DNA of 64,000 bases from Symbiodinium natans (taxonomy: Eukaryota > Sar > Dinophyceae > Suessiales > Symbiodiniaceae), in contig CAJNDS010002842.1 of assembly GCA_905221605.1 (NCBI GenBank), positions 198,580 through 262,579 on the forward strand, read 5' to 3'. The stretch's first letter is position 1; the number at the start of each line of letters is the position of its first letter. Shown here piece after piece: positions 33,201 through 40,379 of this stretch. The notes below the pieces were generated by a model. It did not search any database. It was given only the letters and a program-made list of their open reading frames with translations, and was not told the DNA's origin. The translations under genes were made by a program, and so were the position numbers.

Positions 33201-36200
33201 GCCCAAAACATTGGTATTTACAGCGTTACCCTGTAAGCTAAACCCTCAACATAAAAGCCCATGACCCAGGCTTCAAATCCCACAAAATATATATATATAT
33301 ATATATTAATATATATATATATATATATTTGAAAAGCTACTACGTAGTCTGAAAGCCTGGCGCCCCAAATAGACATAGTTTTCCCAAAGTGCTTAAACAC
33401 CCACCCCTGCCGATGTTTTCTGCATGTCCTGACTTGCGCACATGCCTTCCGTACCACGCGAGGGAACGCGCCCCGAACCGCGTAGTTGGATTTAGGGTTT
33501 AGGGTTCAGGGTTTAGTTTAGGGCTTAGGGCTTCGGGTTTCGGGTTTAGGGTTTGGAGTTTGTTGAAGCCAAGGTCACTTAAGGAGTTCAAGAAGATGAT
33601 CAGGCCTGCTTGTTCCCGATTGAGGGCCTTGGCTAGACTCGACAGGTTACGACTCGTACCTAGAAGGACCCTTGATTTTATTCCACAATCTAACCCCTTT
33701 CTCTGCCTTACATAGTTCCCCTTAGTTGCCCCACTGTAACCCCTAAACAACCCCCAAGGTCCCTTGTAAGGGTCCCTTCCTCCTGTAGTCCCTAAGGTTG
33801 CCCACTATTATACTCCATTGCGGCCCCCTTATACCCTATACCCTAAACCCTAAACCCTAAACCCTAAACCCTAAACCTCAAACCCTAAACCCTAAACCCT
33901 AAACCCCAAACCCTAACCCCCTTACGTTTCCTTGGGAATCTGACAAAACGGTCCCCAAACCCAAGGGTACCACCTTGGGGGTCCAAGGTAAAGTCCCTTG
34001 ACTAGACGGGTTTTGGGGTTTAGGGTTTAGGGTTTAGGGTCATGGTTGATGCCATGCAGCAATGTGAGATGCCACCCTGCCTGTTGTTCGGACTTGCGTT
34101 TCCTTCTTACCACTAAGAAGCCTTTCCACCCTAAACCCTAAGCCCTAAACCCTAAACCCTTGATAGGTTCTGGGCAAATCGATTTGTTGACTCCCTCTCG
34201 AGAGAAACCCTGAACGCCACAAGCCCTAAACCCTAAACCCGAGACTTACTGAATCTAGCGTTCGGGTTTCACATGAGACTCGCGACTAAGAGCATCAGGT
34301 GCACAAAAAGAAAGCTACACCCCTACACCACACAAGCCCCTCAAACCCCAAAACCCTAGAACCCTACCCCCAAAACCCCAAAAACCCAAAACCCCCCAAA
34401 ACCCTGGAAACCTAATCCCAAAACCCCCAAAACCCTACCCCAAAAGCCCCCACATCCTAGAACCCTAGCCCCCCAAACCCCCCCAAACCCAAACCCCCCC
34501 AAACCCCCCCAAACCCCCCCCCCAAATCCCCCCAAACCCCCCTAAACCCCCCCAACCCCCCACCACCCCAAACCCCCCAAACCCCCCCACACCCCCCAGA
34601 CCCCCCCAAACCCCCCCAACCCCCCCAAACCCCCCAAACCCCCCCAAACCCCCCCACCCCCCCAAACCCCCCCAAAAACCCCCCCAAACCCCCCCAAACC
34701 CCCCCCCCAACCCCCCCAACCCCCCCAAACCCCTCCGCCAAACCCCCCCAAACCCCCCCAAACCCCCCCAAACCCCCCAAACCCCCCCAAACCCCCCCCA
34801 AAACCCCCCCCCAAACCCCCCAAACCCCCCCCAACCCCCCCAAACCCCCAACCCCCCCCCCCCCAAACCCCCCCAAACCCTAGACCCTAACCCCAACACC
34901 CCCAAAACCCCCGACCCTAACCCCAAAACCCTAGAACCCTGACCCTAAACTGGGACCGGGAGTAGGCTCTGGTTTCCTTTTTTTAGGGTTGGGGTTCCCT
35001 TATAATCCCCTTACAACCCCAACAAGGGTACCCTTTTTATTCCCAGGTTACTCCCAGGTCTAGTTTAGGGTTTAGGGTTTAGGGTTTAGGGTTTAGGGTT
35101 TAGGGTTTAGGGTTTAGGGTTTAGGGTTTAGTGTTTGTCCAGGATACCATCGCTGATCAAGAAGCTAGGCCTGGCGTCGTCTGCGCTTCGACAACCTCTA
35201 CCCCTGAACCCTAAACTCTTGAGGAGGGTTTAGGGTTTAGGGTTTAGGGTTAGGGTGTAAGGTGTAAGGTGCAGGGTGTAGGGTGTAGGGTGTAGGGTTG
35301 AAAACCAGGCTCTACACTCCTTAGGGCTTATTTCAGGCTTAAAGTTTAGGTGTTCCCATAGACCTAAGTACCCCCCATGTAGCCCCTTGAGGTCCCTTAT
35401 AAGGGTCCCTTGGCTTCTAGACAGTACCGGTGCAAGACCCTAAACCCTGAACCCTTAACCCTAAACCCTAGAGTGGCCCTTATTCCCCTTGCGCACTTCG
35501 GAGACTCGGGTTCATCTTCTCGCTAATCTGTGGTTGATAGCAGAGGCGCGTGCCTGGCTGCCATCCTTATTCGGTTTCCTGGGGATGGTCAGCGTTTGGG
35601 GTGCAACGTCTGAACTGCTCATCGCATCATCTCCTTGCCAAGCACGTGCTGATGTTCCCGAACACTCGTGACAACTCCTGGTTTCGGTTTTTGTGCCGCC
35701 CTCATAAGTAGCGGTTGGCTTAGTGATTCTTGGTTTCATCCTGTTGCCTGTGCCGCCCTCAGAAGTAGTGGTCGGCGGGCACCCATTCCCGAAGTACCTA
35801 CTTCGAGTCTGTTTTATTAGTACTCGTAGTAGTAGGTAGTAGCAGCAGTGGCAGTGGCATCAGCTATGTGCCTCAACCTTAAACCCCTGAATTCAGGAAC
35901 TCCTGGCCGGCTGCCGGGTAGTACCCAGAAGGGTTTAGGGAACCCTCTGGTGTAGGGTTGAGGGGCATATGAGGCATGCAAATTTTCTGAGTTGTGCCCT
36001 AGCCCCCTTTTTTTAATTGGGGGGGGGGGGGTGTGGGGGGGTGGGTTCATGCTCCATGAGAACACTTAAAACCCCTTTTTCTGGACTCTACAGCCCTCAA
36101 AGCCCATACAGCCCGGGCCTTTACCCCCCCGAAGCCCCTAAACTACCCTAAACCCTACACCTTAAACCCTGAGAACCTTTCACCCTGAGCCCTCCAAGCC

Positions 36201-38558
36201 CTAAAACCCTGCACCCTGAACCCCAAACAAACCTTCAACCCGAAGCCCCTAAACCCTAAACGCCTCAACCCTACACCCGAAACCCCCAAAAAGCCTTCAA
36301 CCCTATGCCCTAAACCCCCAAGCCCCTGAAGGCCTTCTGGGCATCGGCATCGAGGAAGCGGAGAGTCTCTTCGAAATCATGGATGTGAATCACAGAACCT
36401 CGCGCTAAAAGATGCAGGGTCTCAGGCCCCCATGAGTGTTAGGGTTTAGGGTTTAGGGTTTAGGGTTTAGGGTTTAGGGTTTAGGGTTTAGGGTTTAGGG
36501 TTTAGGGTTTAGGGTTTAGGGTTTTAGGGTGCAGGGTGCAGGGTTGAGGGTTTAGGGAATGTTCATCGCAGATTGGGCTTAGCTTCTTCTGAAGGGCTTT
36601 GCCTTTCGCATCCGGATTTCCTTTAGCTGGCTGCTTCAAGCTGAACGAGGCTACATAAACCCTATAAACCCTAAGCCGTAAGCCCTAACCCTAAACCCTA
36701 TAGCCCTAAACCCTAAACCCCAAACCTCCCAGGCGGCTGCGTCACGCCAGAGGAGTTCATCGCGGGCCTGCAGAAGGCCCCCGTTCAGATGTCGGGGTCT
36801 GATGTAAACCCTGTTTAGGGTTTAGGGTTTAGGGTTGTACTAGGATGCCCAGTAGTACCCTTATTCCCTTTTTGGGGGGGTTTAGGTTCCCTTATAAACC
36901 CTTCAAGCAAAAAAGGGCACGCTTTTTAAGGCTAGGTTACTGGGCAGCCTAGTGCAAACCCTTAAGGCTTAGGACTTCTTTGGACTTAGCGGCTTAGGGT
37001 TCAGGGTATAGGGTTTAGGTTCGTAGGGCGTATAGGGCCTGTAGGGTTTGTAGGGTTTAAAGAGTGTATAGGCTTGGTAAGGGCTTGCAGGGTTTAGAGA
37101 GGTTGTAGGGTTCGCAGGGTTTACAAAGTTTGTGAGGCTTTTTGGTCTTGTAGGGTTTGTAGGGTTTCAGGGCTTGCAGTTTTCATAAGGTTTACATGGT
37201 TCATAGGGCTTAGGGCCTTCGGTGGGCTTGTAGGCCCTAAACCATGAACCTTAGACCCTGAACCCTGAAGCCTTAACCCCACACACCGCATGCGGACCCG
37301 TGTGGGGCTTTGGGGTCTATGACTTGGGTTTTGGCGTTGGCCTCTAGGCCATAAGGTTCATGCTGCACCCTCTTCAATGTACCGGCTACATCACAAGTTC
37401 CTCAGGACTATTCTGCACTAAACCCTAAACCCTAAACCCTAAACCCTAAACCCTAAACCCTAAACCCACTGCACTTTACATCTTTGTTGGGGTAGATTAG
37501 GGCAGCTGCAGTGTGAGGCATTTTTTCGCTTTTGTTGAGGGGATTTACGGGGTTTAGGGTTCAGGCTTTAGGGTTTAGGCTGTTTAGGGCTTGGGGTTGA
37601 GGGTGCCCAATACTCAGGTACAGAGCTCTCTCGGCCGCCTAAAAGCTTCAGGTTTGCAGGGTTTAGGGTTCAGGGTTCCGGGGCTTCAGCCAGGCCTTTT
37701 GGCCATGGAGGTTTCAGGGCTTAAGGCCCTTGGCTTCAGCCCAGGTTCTCCCCCCTAAATTTGTGTGTGGGGGGGGGGGGGGGGGTGGGATGTGGTTTAG
37801 GGTTTAGGATTTAGGGTTTAGGATTTTGGCTTGGGGGCAACTTTTGGAGAGTCCCCTTACAAAAGCCCCCGTACTAAAGCCAGTGCAACGTCACCTAGAA
37901 ACCCTACGAAAGCCTTACAAGTTTGCTTGATTCCCCCCCCCCCCCCCAATTTGAGACGGCCCCCAACCTTGAATAACCCTAAACCCTAAACTGTTTTGCG
38001 GTTCAGGGTTTACTCTGCCCCTAAACCCTAAACCCTAAACCCTAAACCCAACACCCTAAACCCTAAACCCTAAACCCTACTAAACTGATTTCTGAGGCCC
38101 TTTGCCTTTACACGTAGGAGTTGAATCCAGCTGGGATTCCGAACATTGAAAAGCCAGAGTTTCCCAAGCATCGAGGGGGGTCAGGGTCCCTGTTTGGGTT
38201 CAGGGTTCAGGGTTCAGGGTTGAGGGTTTAGGGTTCAGGGTTTAGGGTTTAGGGTTTAGGGTTTAGGGTGTAGGGTGTAGAGTTTAGGGTTTAGGGTTTA
38301 GGGTTTAGGGTTTAGGGTTTAGGGTTTAGGGTTTAGGCGGTTTGGGGCTCAGCAAGCAAGCCTACCCTTCCGATCCGCAGGTTTTGTTGCACAAGCCCGA
38401 AACCTGCGTCTTAAACCCTGAACCCTAGACCCTAAACCCTGAACCCTAGACCCTAAACCCTGAACCCTAAACCCTAAACCCTGAACGGCTTTCCCGATCA
38501 GGTTAAGGGCGCGGCCAAAGGAGCTGGCGGGAAGGGATTGCGGAGTTTTCTGGGGCGG
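12234..38558 (+). CDS. Split gene for a single-domain voltage-gated cation channel with C-terminal EF-hands (22 exons, partial)
   Basis: Predicted plasma- or endo-membrane ion channel, probably Ca2+-conducting. Exons: 12234-12283, 13240-13283, 13981-14029, 14574-14650, 16222-16281, 17641-17676, 19068-19092, 19479-19527, 20316-20408, 22339-22400, 24398-24442, 25313-25359, 26011-26068, 27070-27120, 27688-27735, 29395-29430, 32273-32334, 34038-34082, 35143-35189, 36332-36394, 36733-36776, 38502-38558. All 21 junctions keep reading phase and give one open frame of about 380 residues: S1-S6, pore loop, two EF-hands. Donors are GT, GC or GA; acceptors are AG. The architecture matches single-domain channels of the bacterial Nav, CatSper and protist EukCat type. 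Introns are mostly telomere-like repeats. The N-terminus (perhaps exons at 0.5-4.0 kb) and the true C-terminus are unresolved. Some exon ends are chosen by phase and could move by a few bases, and a missing small exon between S2 and S3 is possible because that loop is short. Confidence 0.85.
12331..12520 (+). repeat. TTTAGGG array (intron 1 of channel gene)
   Basis: About 25 heptamers, partly perfect, followed by GGTTCATAGA repeats to 12590. Confidence 0.95.
13020..13180 (-). repeat. CCCTAAA array
   Basis: Two blocks with variants, upstream of channel exon 13240. Confidence 0.9.
13240..13283 (+). CDS. Channel exon: pre-S1 helix
   Basis: Reads QLNAETKEVMERTL after a GCATTCCAG acceptor. The donor is CTCGG|GTTTAGGG, so the GT belongs to the first telomere heptamer of the following array. 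It leaves two bases that are completed by the G at 13981. Confidence 0.7.
13981..14029 (+). CDS. Channel exon: start of S1
   Basis: A strong pyrimidine tract (13921-13975) leads to TTCAAG|G. The exon reads TAEHVANKGYFNAIIA; GC donor at 14030 (or 14033, adding one Ala). YFNAII is the typical entry of the first transmembrane helix in Nav/Cav-type domains. Confidence 0.75.
14574..14650 (+). CDS. Channel exon: S1 and S1-S2 loop
   Basis: Reads VVLCVNTVVIGIETD then a hydrophilic stretch ending in LEERW. CTCAG acceptor, GA donor. The hydrophobic VVLCVNTVVIGIETD core is characteristic of S1 in Cav-like channels. Confidence 0.85.
14651..16221 (+). other. Channel intron with telomere-like arrays and foldback elements
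   Basis: CCCTAAA at 14790-14822, 14960-15015 and 15130-15250; TTTAGGG at 15750-15860. Two inverted-repeat elements with ends CCCCAAAnTATGTA / TACATACTTTGGGG lie near 14695-14770 and 15366-15448. No further exon is certain, although VRVRDGSLTHVDPG after CTGCAG (15291) is exon-like. Confidence 0.6.
16222..16281 (+). CDS. Channel exon: S1-S2 loop into S2
   Basis: Reads KISGAPMFGSTHIVYEVNE after ATAG|G; GT donor inside ...GAACT|GTTTCA. Joined to 17641 it gives VNELFTAIFIAEVLVR, the canonical S2 pattern with its conserved acidic residue. An acceptor at 16262 would instead make a 19-nt micro-exon. Confidence 0.7.
16282..17640 (+). other. Channel intron
   Basis: TTTAGGG/TTTGGGG array 16365-16485, CCCTAAA array 16735-16845, TTTAGGG 16945-16980. 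An open frame continuing the S2 exon to 16378 is intron readthrough. Remainder unique, no gene. Confidence 0.6.
17641..17676 (+). CDS. Channel exon: S2
   Basis: Reads FTAIFIAEVLV with an AAAAG acceptor and a GC donor GTGAG|GCCAGG. The F-x-x-I-F-x-x-E-x-x-x-R pattern marks S2, where the Glu normally pairs with S4 arginines. Confidence 0.85.
17740..18240 (+). repeat. (TTACTA)n-like microsatellite
   Basis: About 500 bp of imperfect ATTACT / TATCAC / TATGAC hexamers. The long frames on both strands (poly Thr/Ile/Ser/Asn) are artefacts of it. Confidence 0.95.
18300..19023. repeat. Telomere-like arrays up to the S3 exon
   Basis: TTTAGGG 18325-18410, CCCTAAA 18480-18565 and 18690-18740, and a long, almost perfect CCCTAAA array 18840-19023 that ends 45 bp before the S3 exon. 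Confidence 0.92.
19068..19092 (+). CDS. Channel exon: start of S3 (25 nt)
   Basis: Reads NIFDYSLV, the N-x-F-D start of S3. AAG|G acceptor, GC donor CTGGTG|GCC. Immediately preceded by a long CCCTAAA array (18840-19023). Confidence 0.8.
19479..19527 (+). CDS. Channel exon: rest of S3
   Basis: Reads VFSWTDMLVSVTEVES after ATGTCAG; GT donor TCTG|GTGG. It completes S3 and leads in phase into the S4 exon. Confidence 0.75.
20169..20292 (+). repeat. 62-bp tandem duplication containing CCCTAAA units
   Basis: CCCGTTTAACAATAGGGGGA through four heptamers occurs twice in direct succession (20169 and 20231), just upstream of the S4 exon. Confidence 0.9.
20316..20408 (+). CDS. Channel exon: S4 voltage sensor
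   Basis: Reads AKKGSSEAAS then LRLFRLLRVVRSIRGVKLLS. Arg/Lys occur at every third position (R-x-x-R-x-x-R-x-x-R-x-x-R-x-x-K), the defining voltage-sensor pattern. CCACAG acceptor, GC donor. The most diagnostic exon of the gene. Confidence 0.95.
20409..22338 (+). other. Channel intron (S4 to S4-S5 linker)
   Basis: A nearly perfect TTTAGGG array at 20460-20563, CCCTAAA 20990-21040, TTTAGGG 21485-21535, and a degenerate CCCCTAAA cluster 22115-22325. A foldback element is at 20582-20682. The open frames at 21663-22011 show no domain. Confidence 0.6.
20582..20682. mobile_element. Foldback element, family B
   Basis: TAGGGCATGAGGGAATGAGGT and its inverted partner ACCTCATTTCCTCATTCCCTA frame a ~100-bp unit. 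A diverged copy is at about 852-938. Confidence 0.7.
22339..22400 (+). CDS. Channel exon: S4-S5 linker and start of S5
   Basis: Reads LWLVIQGLLDSYKTVLWIGL after GGAAG; GT donor. G-L-x-x-L-V-x-G-L-x-x-S-x-x-x-x-x-W is the typical S4-S5 linker of Nav/Cav domains. Phase matches the S4 exon exactly. Confidence 0.9.
22401..24397 (+). other. Channel intron (within S5)
   Basis: G-rich run at 22410-22465, several TTTAGGG clusters (22475-22560, 23620-23670, 23735-23785, 24207-24300), a triplicated splice-donor-like unit (23251-23384) and a foldback element (about 23789-23996). An exon-like segment 23196-23256 (FAAPRLMLWSTVGETRQLY) has good splice signals but does not fit the channel phase. Confidence 0.55.
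24398..24442 (+). CDS. Channel exon: S5
   Basis: Reads MAIFIFCFGAALCVL, fully hydrophobic; GCCAAG acceptor, GC donor CTG|GCGCC. It completes S5 in phase 0 from the previous exon. A long TTTAGGG array (24468-24597) follows directly. Confidence 0.75.
24468..24597 (+). repeat. TTTAGGG array, nearly perfect
   Basis: About 18 heptamers immediately after the S5 exon. Confidence 0.95.
24723..24866. mobile_element. Foldback/MITE-like element, family A, copy 1
   Basis: 144 bp with ~30-bp terminal inverted repeats TACTTGGAGGnTCAnGGTAC...TTACTAAGTACCCTGAACCTCCAAGTA. The second copy is at 28319-28461; a single related end is near 56610. Non-autonomous; no coding. Confidence 0.85.
25313..25359 (+). CDS. 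Channel exon: S5-pore turret
   Basis: Reads GGQDRFAFEYWRFGL, the extracellular turret ahead of the pore helix. AAG acceptor, GC donor CTGCA|GCTG; two bases are carried to 26011. Confidence 0.75.
26011..26068 (+). CDS. Channel exon: pore helix
   Basis: Reads YLGHMYLGSVLRAMFTSLQ with a CTCCAG|G acceptor and a GC donor CAG|GCAGGG. G-S-V-x-R-A-M-F-T-x-x-Q is the classical pore helix before the selectivity filter. Confidence 0.9.
26070..26218 (+). repeat. TTTAGGG array with TTTTGGG variants
   Basis: Starts at the donor of the pore-helix exon; about 20 heptamers. Confidence 0.95.
27070..27120 (+). CDS. Channel exon: selectivity filter
   Basis: Reads VATFDDWADSIARPLFQ after GGTAG; GT donor. T-F-D-D-W-A-D is the filter, followed by the I-x-R-P that precedes S6. 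Three acidic residues per subunit suggest Ca2+ selectivity. Confidence 0.92.
27688..27735 (+). CDS. Channel exon: first half of S6
   Basis: Reads VAPTAGPVLFLLIFAS after ACTCAG; GC donor AGC|GCCC. Hydrophobic inner helix continuing from the filter exon in phase 0. Confidence 0.85.
27736..29394 (+). other. Channel intron within S6
   Basis: CCCTAAA/CCCGAAA cluster 28105-28190, TTTAGGG 28270-28320, family A element, poly-T/poly-G run 28575-28615, TTTAGGG 28955-29011, CCCTAAA 29255-29367. A 98-codon frame at 28669-28965 (starts MGLMTVLSCELDADLDARLW) is unique sequence but unrecognised. Confidence 0.55.
28319..28461. mobile_element. Foldback/MITE-like element, family A, copy 2
   Basis: 143 bp with the same terminal inverted repeats as 24723-24866. 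It begins directly at the edge of a TTTAGGG array. Confidence 0.85.
29395..29430 (+). CDS. Channel exon: end of S6
   Basis: Reads VVSFGTLNILVA; GCGCAG acceptor, GT donor. The F-x-x-L-N-x-L-V-A pattern is the conserved cytosolic end of S6 in Nav/Cav-type domains. Confidence 0.9.
29431..32272 (+). other. Channel intron between S6 and the first EF-hand
   Basis: TTTAGGG arrays at 29475-29505, 29790-29865, 30893-30985, 31545-31700 and 31918-31990; CCCTAAA array 32165-32250. A unique segment 29960-30480 has open frames on both strands without a recognisable domain. Confidence 0.55.
32039..32167. mobile_element. Foldback element, family D
   Basis: GTAGCTACCTTGGGATTTCC...GGGAACATCCCAATAGCTAC inverted ends with internal AACAGTCCTTAA / AAGGACTGTT. 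A longer copy at about 23789-23996 has TTTAGGG units between its arms. Confidence 0.75.
32273..32334 (+). CDS. Channel exon: post-S6 helix and first EF-hand loop
   Basis: Reads ILLESVVEELHANDRDGSGD; GCCCAG acceptor, GT donor. D-R-D-G-S-G-D-L are positions 1-8 of a canonical Ca2+-binding EF loop. The final Leu codon is completed by the next exon. Confidence 0.88.
33285..33335. repeat. (AT)n microsatellite
   Basis: About 50 bp of AT dinucleotides in the intron upstream of exon 34038; the short frame across it is an artefact. Confidence 0.95.
34038..34082 (+). CDS. Channel exon spliced from a telomere-repeat acceptor
   Basis: Reads VMVDAMQQCEMPPC. The acceptor is GGGTTTAG|GG, part of the TTTAGGG array that abuts the exon; GT donor CT|GTTG. 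It supplies EF loop positions 9-12 (ending in Asp) and the exit helix, and fits the phase of both neighbours. Confidence 0.65.
34326..34890 (-). repeat. CCCCCCAAAC array, G-rich on the minus strand
   Basis: About 560 bp of C5-8 A3 units grading from CCCCAAAACCC into CCCCCCCAAA. The long Gly-rich frames on the minus strand are artefacts. The G-strand has strong quadruplex potential. Confidence 0.9.
35063..35132 (+). repeat. TTTAGGG array
   Basis: Ten heptamers directly upstream of the acceptor of exon 35143. Confidence 0.95.
35143..35189 (+). CDS. Channel exon: inter-EF helix
   Basis: Reads IPSLIKKLGLASSAL; GTCCAG|G acceptor, GA donor CTTC|GACA. It links the two EF-hands, as in channel C-termini where a leucine-rich helix precedes the second EF-hand. 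Confidence 0.7.
36332..36394 (+). CDS. Channel exon: second EF-hand, entry helix and loop start
   Basis: Reads LLGIGIEEAESLFEIMDVNH; CTGAAG acceptor, GA donor CACA|GAAC. D-V-N-H are loop positions 1-4, and the split codon becomes Ser with the next exon. Confidence 0.88.
36438..36525 (+). repeat. TTTAGGG array inside the intron that splits EF-hand 2
   Basis: About 12 perfect heptamers between the exons that encode the two halves of one EF-hand loop. Confidence 0.95.
36733..36776 (+). CDS. Channel exon: second EF-hand, loop end and exit helix
   Basis: Reads GCVTPEEFIAGLQK after CCCAG. Joined to the previous exon the loop is D-V-N-H-S-G-C-V-T-P-E-E with ligands at 1, 3, 5 and 12. A GC donor AAG|GCCC is chosen because it gives ...LQKVKGAAKG with the next exon; a GT donor at 36804 is the alternative. 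Confidence 0.85.
36777..38501 (+). other. Channel intron
   Basis: Family C element, GTAGGGTTT-like degenerate repeats 36990-37220, CCCTAAA 37420-37466 and 38020-38078, TTTAGGG 38200-38337, and CCCTAAACCCTGAA repeats 38415-38490. A possible small exon VLLHKPET follows TCCGCAG at 38372. Confidence 0.55.
36840..36952. mobile_element. Foldback element, family C
   Basis: CTAGGATGCCCAGTAGTACC ... GGTTACTGGGCAGCCTAG inverted ends, 113 bp. Diverged relatives at 12661-12772 and about 18596-18690, with fragments near 26903 and 34966. Confidence 0.7.
38502..38558 (+). CDS. Channel exon: after the EF-hands
   Basis: Reads VKGAAKGAGGKGLRSFLGR after CGATCAG. The donor CGG|GTTTAGGG is a telomere heptamer. 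K-G-x-A-K directly after the EF exit helix matches the usual E-E-F-x-x-G...G-x-A-K ending of EF-hand channels of this group (from memory of the family). Confidence 0.65.
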
Positions 38559-38735
38559 GTTTAGGGTTCAGGGTTCAGGGTTTAGGGCTCAGGCTGAGTC
38601 GTTTGGGTTTCGAAGCTTGGGCTTAGGCTTGTCGATGATTGCAGGGTTTTGGGGATTGAGGTTTAGCACTGAGGCTTTCGGGGGCAGTGATTTACTGGAG
38701 ACCATGTCCAGTCTCTCCCCGCACGCCGCCCCCAG

Positions 38736-38999
38736 GACATGTCATCGACCCAAGCCCTAAACCCTAAACCCGAAGCCCTTGCACAAAAACCCACAGCAGA
38801 CCCAGTGGAAGCCCAATCTGACAACCTATTCGCGGACATCCCATGGACCCAAACCCAGAGACCCCTAAACCTTCAACCCTAAACCCTAAACCCTAAACCC
38901 CAAACCCCAAACCCTAATCCCTAAACCCAGACCCTAGACCCTAAACTCTAAACCCTAAACCGAACCTGTAACTGTTGCAGGCAACCGCGAGCCCTTAAG
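38736..38999 (+). CDS. Candidate C-terminal exons of the channel gene
   Basis: Three exon-like segments: 38736-38753 (DMSSTQ, CCCCAG acceptor, GC donor), a segment from 38797 after CCCACAG, and 38981-38999 after TGTTGCAG with a strong donor AAG|GTGAGA. In phase 0 the last one contains TAA, so it could hold the stop codon. Order and phase are not proven. Confidence 0.3.
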
Positions 39000-39263
39000 G
39001 TGAGAAAAGGAAGTGGGTCTTCTCTAATACAACCATGATAGGAATATGGTTTAGGGATAAGAGAATGCCCTAGTACCTAGATGTGCTAGTAGATAGTTAC
39101 AGCCTGTAGCAACTTGAGGATGATAATCTCATACTTTGATGTCTCAGCCCATCAGTCAACGAGTATCTTGCCTTCTCTGATACCAACACCATTGCATTCA
39201 CTACTTGGGTATGTTTTGTGCTTTCAGCTTCAACCCTCCCCCCGCTTTTGACCCATTTTTCCC
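39000..39263 (+). other. Upstream region of the RCC1-like gene
   Basis: Unique, AT-richer sequence with no telomere units; no TATA-like or splice-leader motif recognised. Confidence 0.35.
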
Positions 39264-40379
39264 ATGCACTCCGCAATGGTCATGAAAGCTGGCCTGGCAC
39301 TTGCCCTATTCTTCTGGATACCGAGGACGGCAGATCGGTCGTTCCTTTCAGCCCCCCCAGACAGTTGGCACATTCCTGCGAGAGGTCAGTCACGTTTCGT
39401 GCTCCCGCAGCTTCAATGTGTCACTTCTGCATTCTCAACAAGCTCTGGACATGTTCAAACGTCCGGCACTTGCTACAGCAACGGTGTACGGAGGAAGAGA
39501 GGTGTGTTGGCCTGCAGTGTATTCCGCGGACATGGGCAGTGTGATTTGCCTGCAGGTTTGACAATTGCAGCGGGTTTTTATCATACCTGTTCAGTGCAGG
39601 CAGATGGTGAGCTCGTGTGCTTTGGAGACAACAGACTTGGGCAGTGTGACGTGCCAGCAGATTTGGGACCAGTGTTGGCAGTTTCCGCCGGCGAGCTTCA
39701 TACTTGTGCAGTACGGAGAAATGGTCAGCTCGTGTGTTTTGGAGACAACAGACTTGGGCAGTGTGATGTGCCAGCAGATCTGGGACCAGTTGTGACAATT
39801 TCCGTCGGCGAGCTTCATACTTGTGCAGTGCGGAGAAATGGTCAGGTCGTGTGTTTTGGAGACAACAGATTTGGGCAGTGCGATGTACCAGCAGATTTGG
39901 GACCAGTTGTGACACTATCCGTCGGCGAGCTTCATACTTGTGCAGTGCGGAGCAATGGTCAGCTTGTGTGCTTTGGAGACAACAGATTTGGGCAGTGCGA
40001 TGTGCCAGCAGATTTAGGACCAGTTTTGACAATTTCCGTCGGCGAGCTTCATACTTGTGCAGTGCGGACGAATGGTCAGCTTGTGTGCTTTGGAGACAAC
40101 AGATTTGGGCAGTGCGATGTGCCAGCAGATTTGGGACCAGTTTTGACAATTTCCGTCGGCGAGCTTCATACTTGTGCAGTGCGGACGAATGGTCAGATCG
40201 TGTGCTTTGGAAACAACAGATCTGGGAAGTGTAATGTGCCAGCAGATTTAGGACCAGTTTTGGCAGTTTCCGCCGGCAAGCTTCATACTTGTGCAGTGCG
40301 GACGAATGGTCAGCTCGTGTGCTTTGGAGACAACAGACTTGGGCAGTGCCATGTGCCAGGATTCTCGGAACCAGTTTGA
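39264..40379 (+). CDS. RCC1-like repeat protein, 371 aa, intronless
   Basis: After a hydrophobic N-terminus (MHSAMVMKAGLALALFFWIP, signal-peptide-like) and a Cys-containing linker come seven tandem 39-residue repeats of the type GELHTCAVRRNGQLVCFGDN-R-x-G-Q-C-D-V-P-A-D-L-G-P-V. This is the RCC1/BLIP-like beta-propeller blade pattern (H-T-C-A...G-x-x-x-C-F-G-x-N-x-x-G-Q-C). RCC1-type propellers mediate protein interactions and are common in dinoflagellates. The DNA repeats have an exact 117-bp period and are nearly identical, implying recent expansion or homogenisation. The last repeat ends ...HVPGFSEPV and the frame stops at 40377-40379. Function not inferable; the absence of introns contrasts with the channel gene. 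Confidence 0.85.
   Translation: MHSAMVMKAGLALALFFWIPRTADRSFLSAPPDSWHIPARGQSRFVLPQLQCVTSAFSTSSGHVQTSGTCYSNGVRRKRGVLACSVFRGHGQCDLPAGLTIAAGFYHTCSVQADGELVCFGDNRLGQCDVPADLGPVLAVSAGELHTCAVRRNGQLVCFGDNRLGQCDVPADLGPVVTISVGELHTCAVRRNGQVVCFGDNRFGQCDVPADLGPVVTLSVGELHTCAVRSNGQLVCFGDNRFGQCDVPADLGPVLTISVGELHTCAVRTNGQLVCFGDNRFGQCDVPADLGPVLTISVGELHTCAVRTNGQIVCFGNNRSGKCNVPADLGPVLAVSAGKLHTCAVRTNGQLVCFGDNRLGQCHVPGFSEPV

Noticed and set aside
34457-34926. Three Gly-rich minus-strand frames of 93-153 codons
   Set aside because: Pure product of the CCCCCCAAA array; no non-repetitive part.
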